Part shown: positions 7,011 to 7,408 of the stretch, piece after piece | Numbering within the stretch: the first letter of the stretch is position 1 | How the letters are laid out: each line of letters begins with the position of its first letter | Assembly: GCA_030620935.1 (NCBI GenBank) | Contig: JAUXIP010000098.1 | Span: 1-7,408, forward strand | Reading direction: 5' to 3' | Origin: Deltaproteobacteria bacterium | GTDB lineage: Bacteria; Desulfobacterota_B; Binatia; UBA9968 | DNA length: 7,408 bases | Translations under genes and position numbers: made by a program | The notes under the pieces: model-generated | Told to the model about the DNA's origin: nothing | Databases searched by the model: none | What the model saw: only the letters and a program-made list of their open reading frames with translations

Positions 7011-7085
7011 TCGACTATCAGCGATGGGCAATAGCCCGGATTATTCATCGACCTTGGGACAAGCCCTTCCGGTCGAGGGCAAGGC

Positions 7086-7105
7086 TTCGACTGAGCTCAG
7101 CCGAA
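7086..7105. repeat. 20-bp near-perfect palindrome
   Basis: The centre is CTGAGCTCAG, flanked by TTCGA on the left and CCGAA on the right. Only one symmetric pair is mismatched (A7090 with C7101). It may be a repeat core, or an operator for a dimeric regulator. Its position about 110 bp upstream of the gatC ATG does not decide between these. Confidence 0.6.
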
Positions 7106-7118
7106 TGTCTAGGCCGCT

Positions 7119-7148
7119 TCAGCCGAAGGCTGATCAGCCTCTGGCTGA
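7119..7148. repeat. Two abutting 15-nt hairpins with identical stems
   Basis: Each unit is TCAGCC, a 3-nt loop (GAA, then TCT), then GGCTGA. The two units touch at the TGATCA palindrome (7131-7136). The stems are identical while the loops differ in all three bases, so base-pairing seems to be what is kept. The CAGCCGAA at 7120-7127 also occurs in the neighbouring palindrome (7098-7105). Confidence 0.7.
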
Positions 7149-7383
7149 GCCTTGAGGATAACCCAGAGCGTTCGTGGTGCGCGAGGGTCAGAGGGATTGG
7201 TCGGGACAGACGGCCAAGCTCCATACAAGTCATTGGACCTTCAGTCTCAGGTGCCCTCGCTCGTCACGGCTTGCCCCTTCGGTCGACATTATGTTGCTGT
7301 TTCTCCTCTCATGTTCGGAAGCGAGACAAGGCTGAAAGCTAATTGCTGATGGCCGATCGCGGCGTATTTATTTGCAGTTCTGA

Positions 7384-7404
7384 CTCCTTTTGGCTACAAA
7401 GGAG
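7384..7404. repeat. 7-bp perfect stem-loop at the right edge
   Basis: CTCCTTT (7384-7390) pairs perfectly with AAAGGAG (7398-7404) around a 7-nt loop TGGCTAC. Neither side has a following T-run within view, so a Rho-independent terminator is not supported. It lies against the window edge, so its relation to the next gene is unknown. Confidence 0.5.
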
Positions 7405-7408
7405 GGAC

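Larger units (their letters stand above)
6975..7408. other. Gene-free region rich in hairpins and degenerate repeats
   Basis: I see no tRNA, no recognisable riboswitch and no open frame with coding character. The short frames here resemble nothing known and have no ribosome binding sites. Small structures include GGGC-AATA-GCCC (7026-7037), GCCCT/AGGGC (7063-7067 with 7076-7080) with an outer CCTT/AAGG pair, a near-palindrome at 7086-7105, two tandem hairpins at 7119-7148, and a hairpin at 7384-7404. Stretches such as CTTCGACTGAGCTCAG and GAGCGTTCGTGGTG resemble dispersed intergenic palindromic repeats seen in many environmental genomes. It probably serves as a spacer and holds the gatC promoter. 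Confidence 0.6.

Noticed and set aside
7045..7233. Small minus-strand frame upstream of gatC as a gene
   Set aside because: It runs through the palindromes and tandem hairpins, its translation reflects the repeated bases, and it has no ribosome binding site or recognisable domain.
7384..7408. preQ1-like riboswitch or terminator at the right edge
   Set aside because: The stem-loop is perfect, but the conserved preQ1 loop and A-rich tail are absent and no T-run follows on either strand.
6975..7408. tRNA gene or CRISPR array in the gene-free region
   Set aside because: I found no cloverleaf with a T-loop GTTCGAATC-type box and no regularly spaced direct repeats; the repeats are short, inverted and irregular.

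Overview
All five genes in this window lie on the minus strand, so the biological order runs from right to left. The organism looks like a free-living Gram-negative bacterium. A secreted, periplasm-type binding protein and a two-transmembrane sensor kinase point to an inner membrane facing a periplasm, and base composition is moderate (a little over half GC by eye). The protein styles recall Nitrospirota, Methylomirabilota or former Deltaproteobacteria, but this cannot be fixed from sequence alone.

Layout in transcription order. (1) 7408-6975: about 430 bp with no credible gene, rich in small hairpins and palindromes that look like a degenerate intergenic repeat, ending in a weak candidate promoter next to gatC. 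(2) 6974-5233: gatC and gatA, overlapping by ATGA, encode two subunits of the tRNA-dependent amidotransferase GatCAB, which makes Gln-tRNA(Gln) and/or Asn-tRNA(Asn). gatA is full length (485 codons before its normal stop) but carries one in-frame TAG at codon 288. The reading frame is the same on both sides, so this is not a frameshift. gatB does not follow. (3) 5167-2735: an 810-residue penicillin-acylase-type Ntn hydrolase precursor, 65 bp downstream of gatA. (4) 2734-2575: an intergenic region with a large imperfect inverted repeat built on GTTCAA motifs, then a near-consensus sigma70 promoter. (5) 2574-1: a two-gene operon of a PstS-like periplasmic binding protein and a Cache/HAMP histidine kinase. 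The kinase starts at TTG inside a TTGA overlap and runs off the left edge a short way before its expected end.

The two most interesting points are the lone amber codon in an otherwise well-conserved gatA (mutation, sequencing error, or real readthrough/suppression), and the translationally coupled binding-protein/kinase pair. That pair has no transporter genes between its members and may be an extracytoplasmic ligand-sensing system rather than a transporter.
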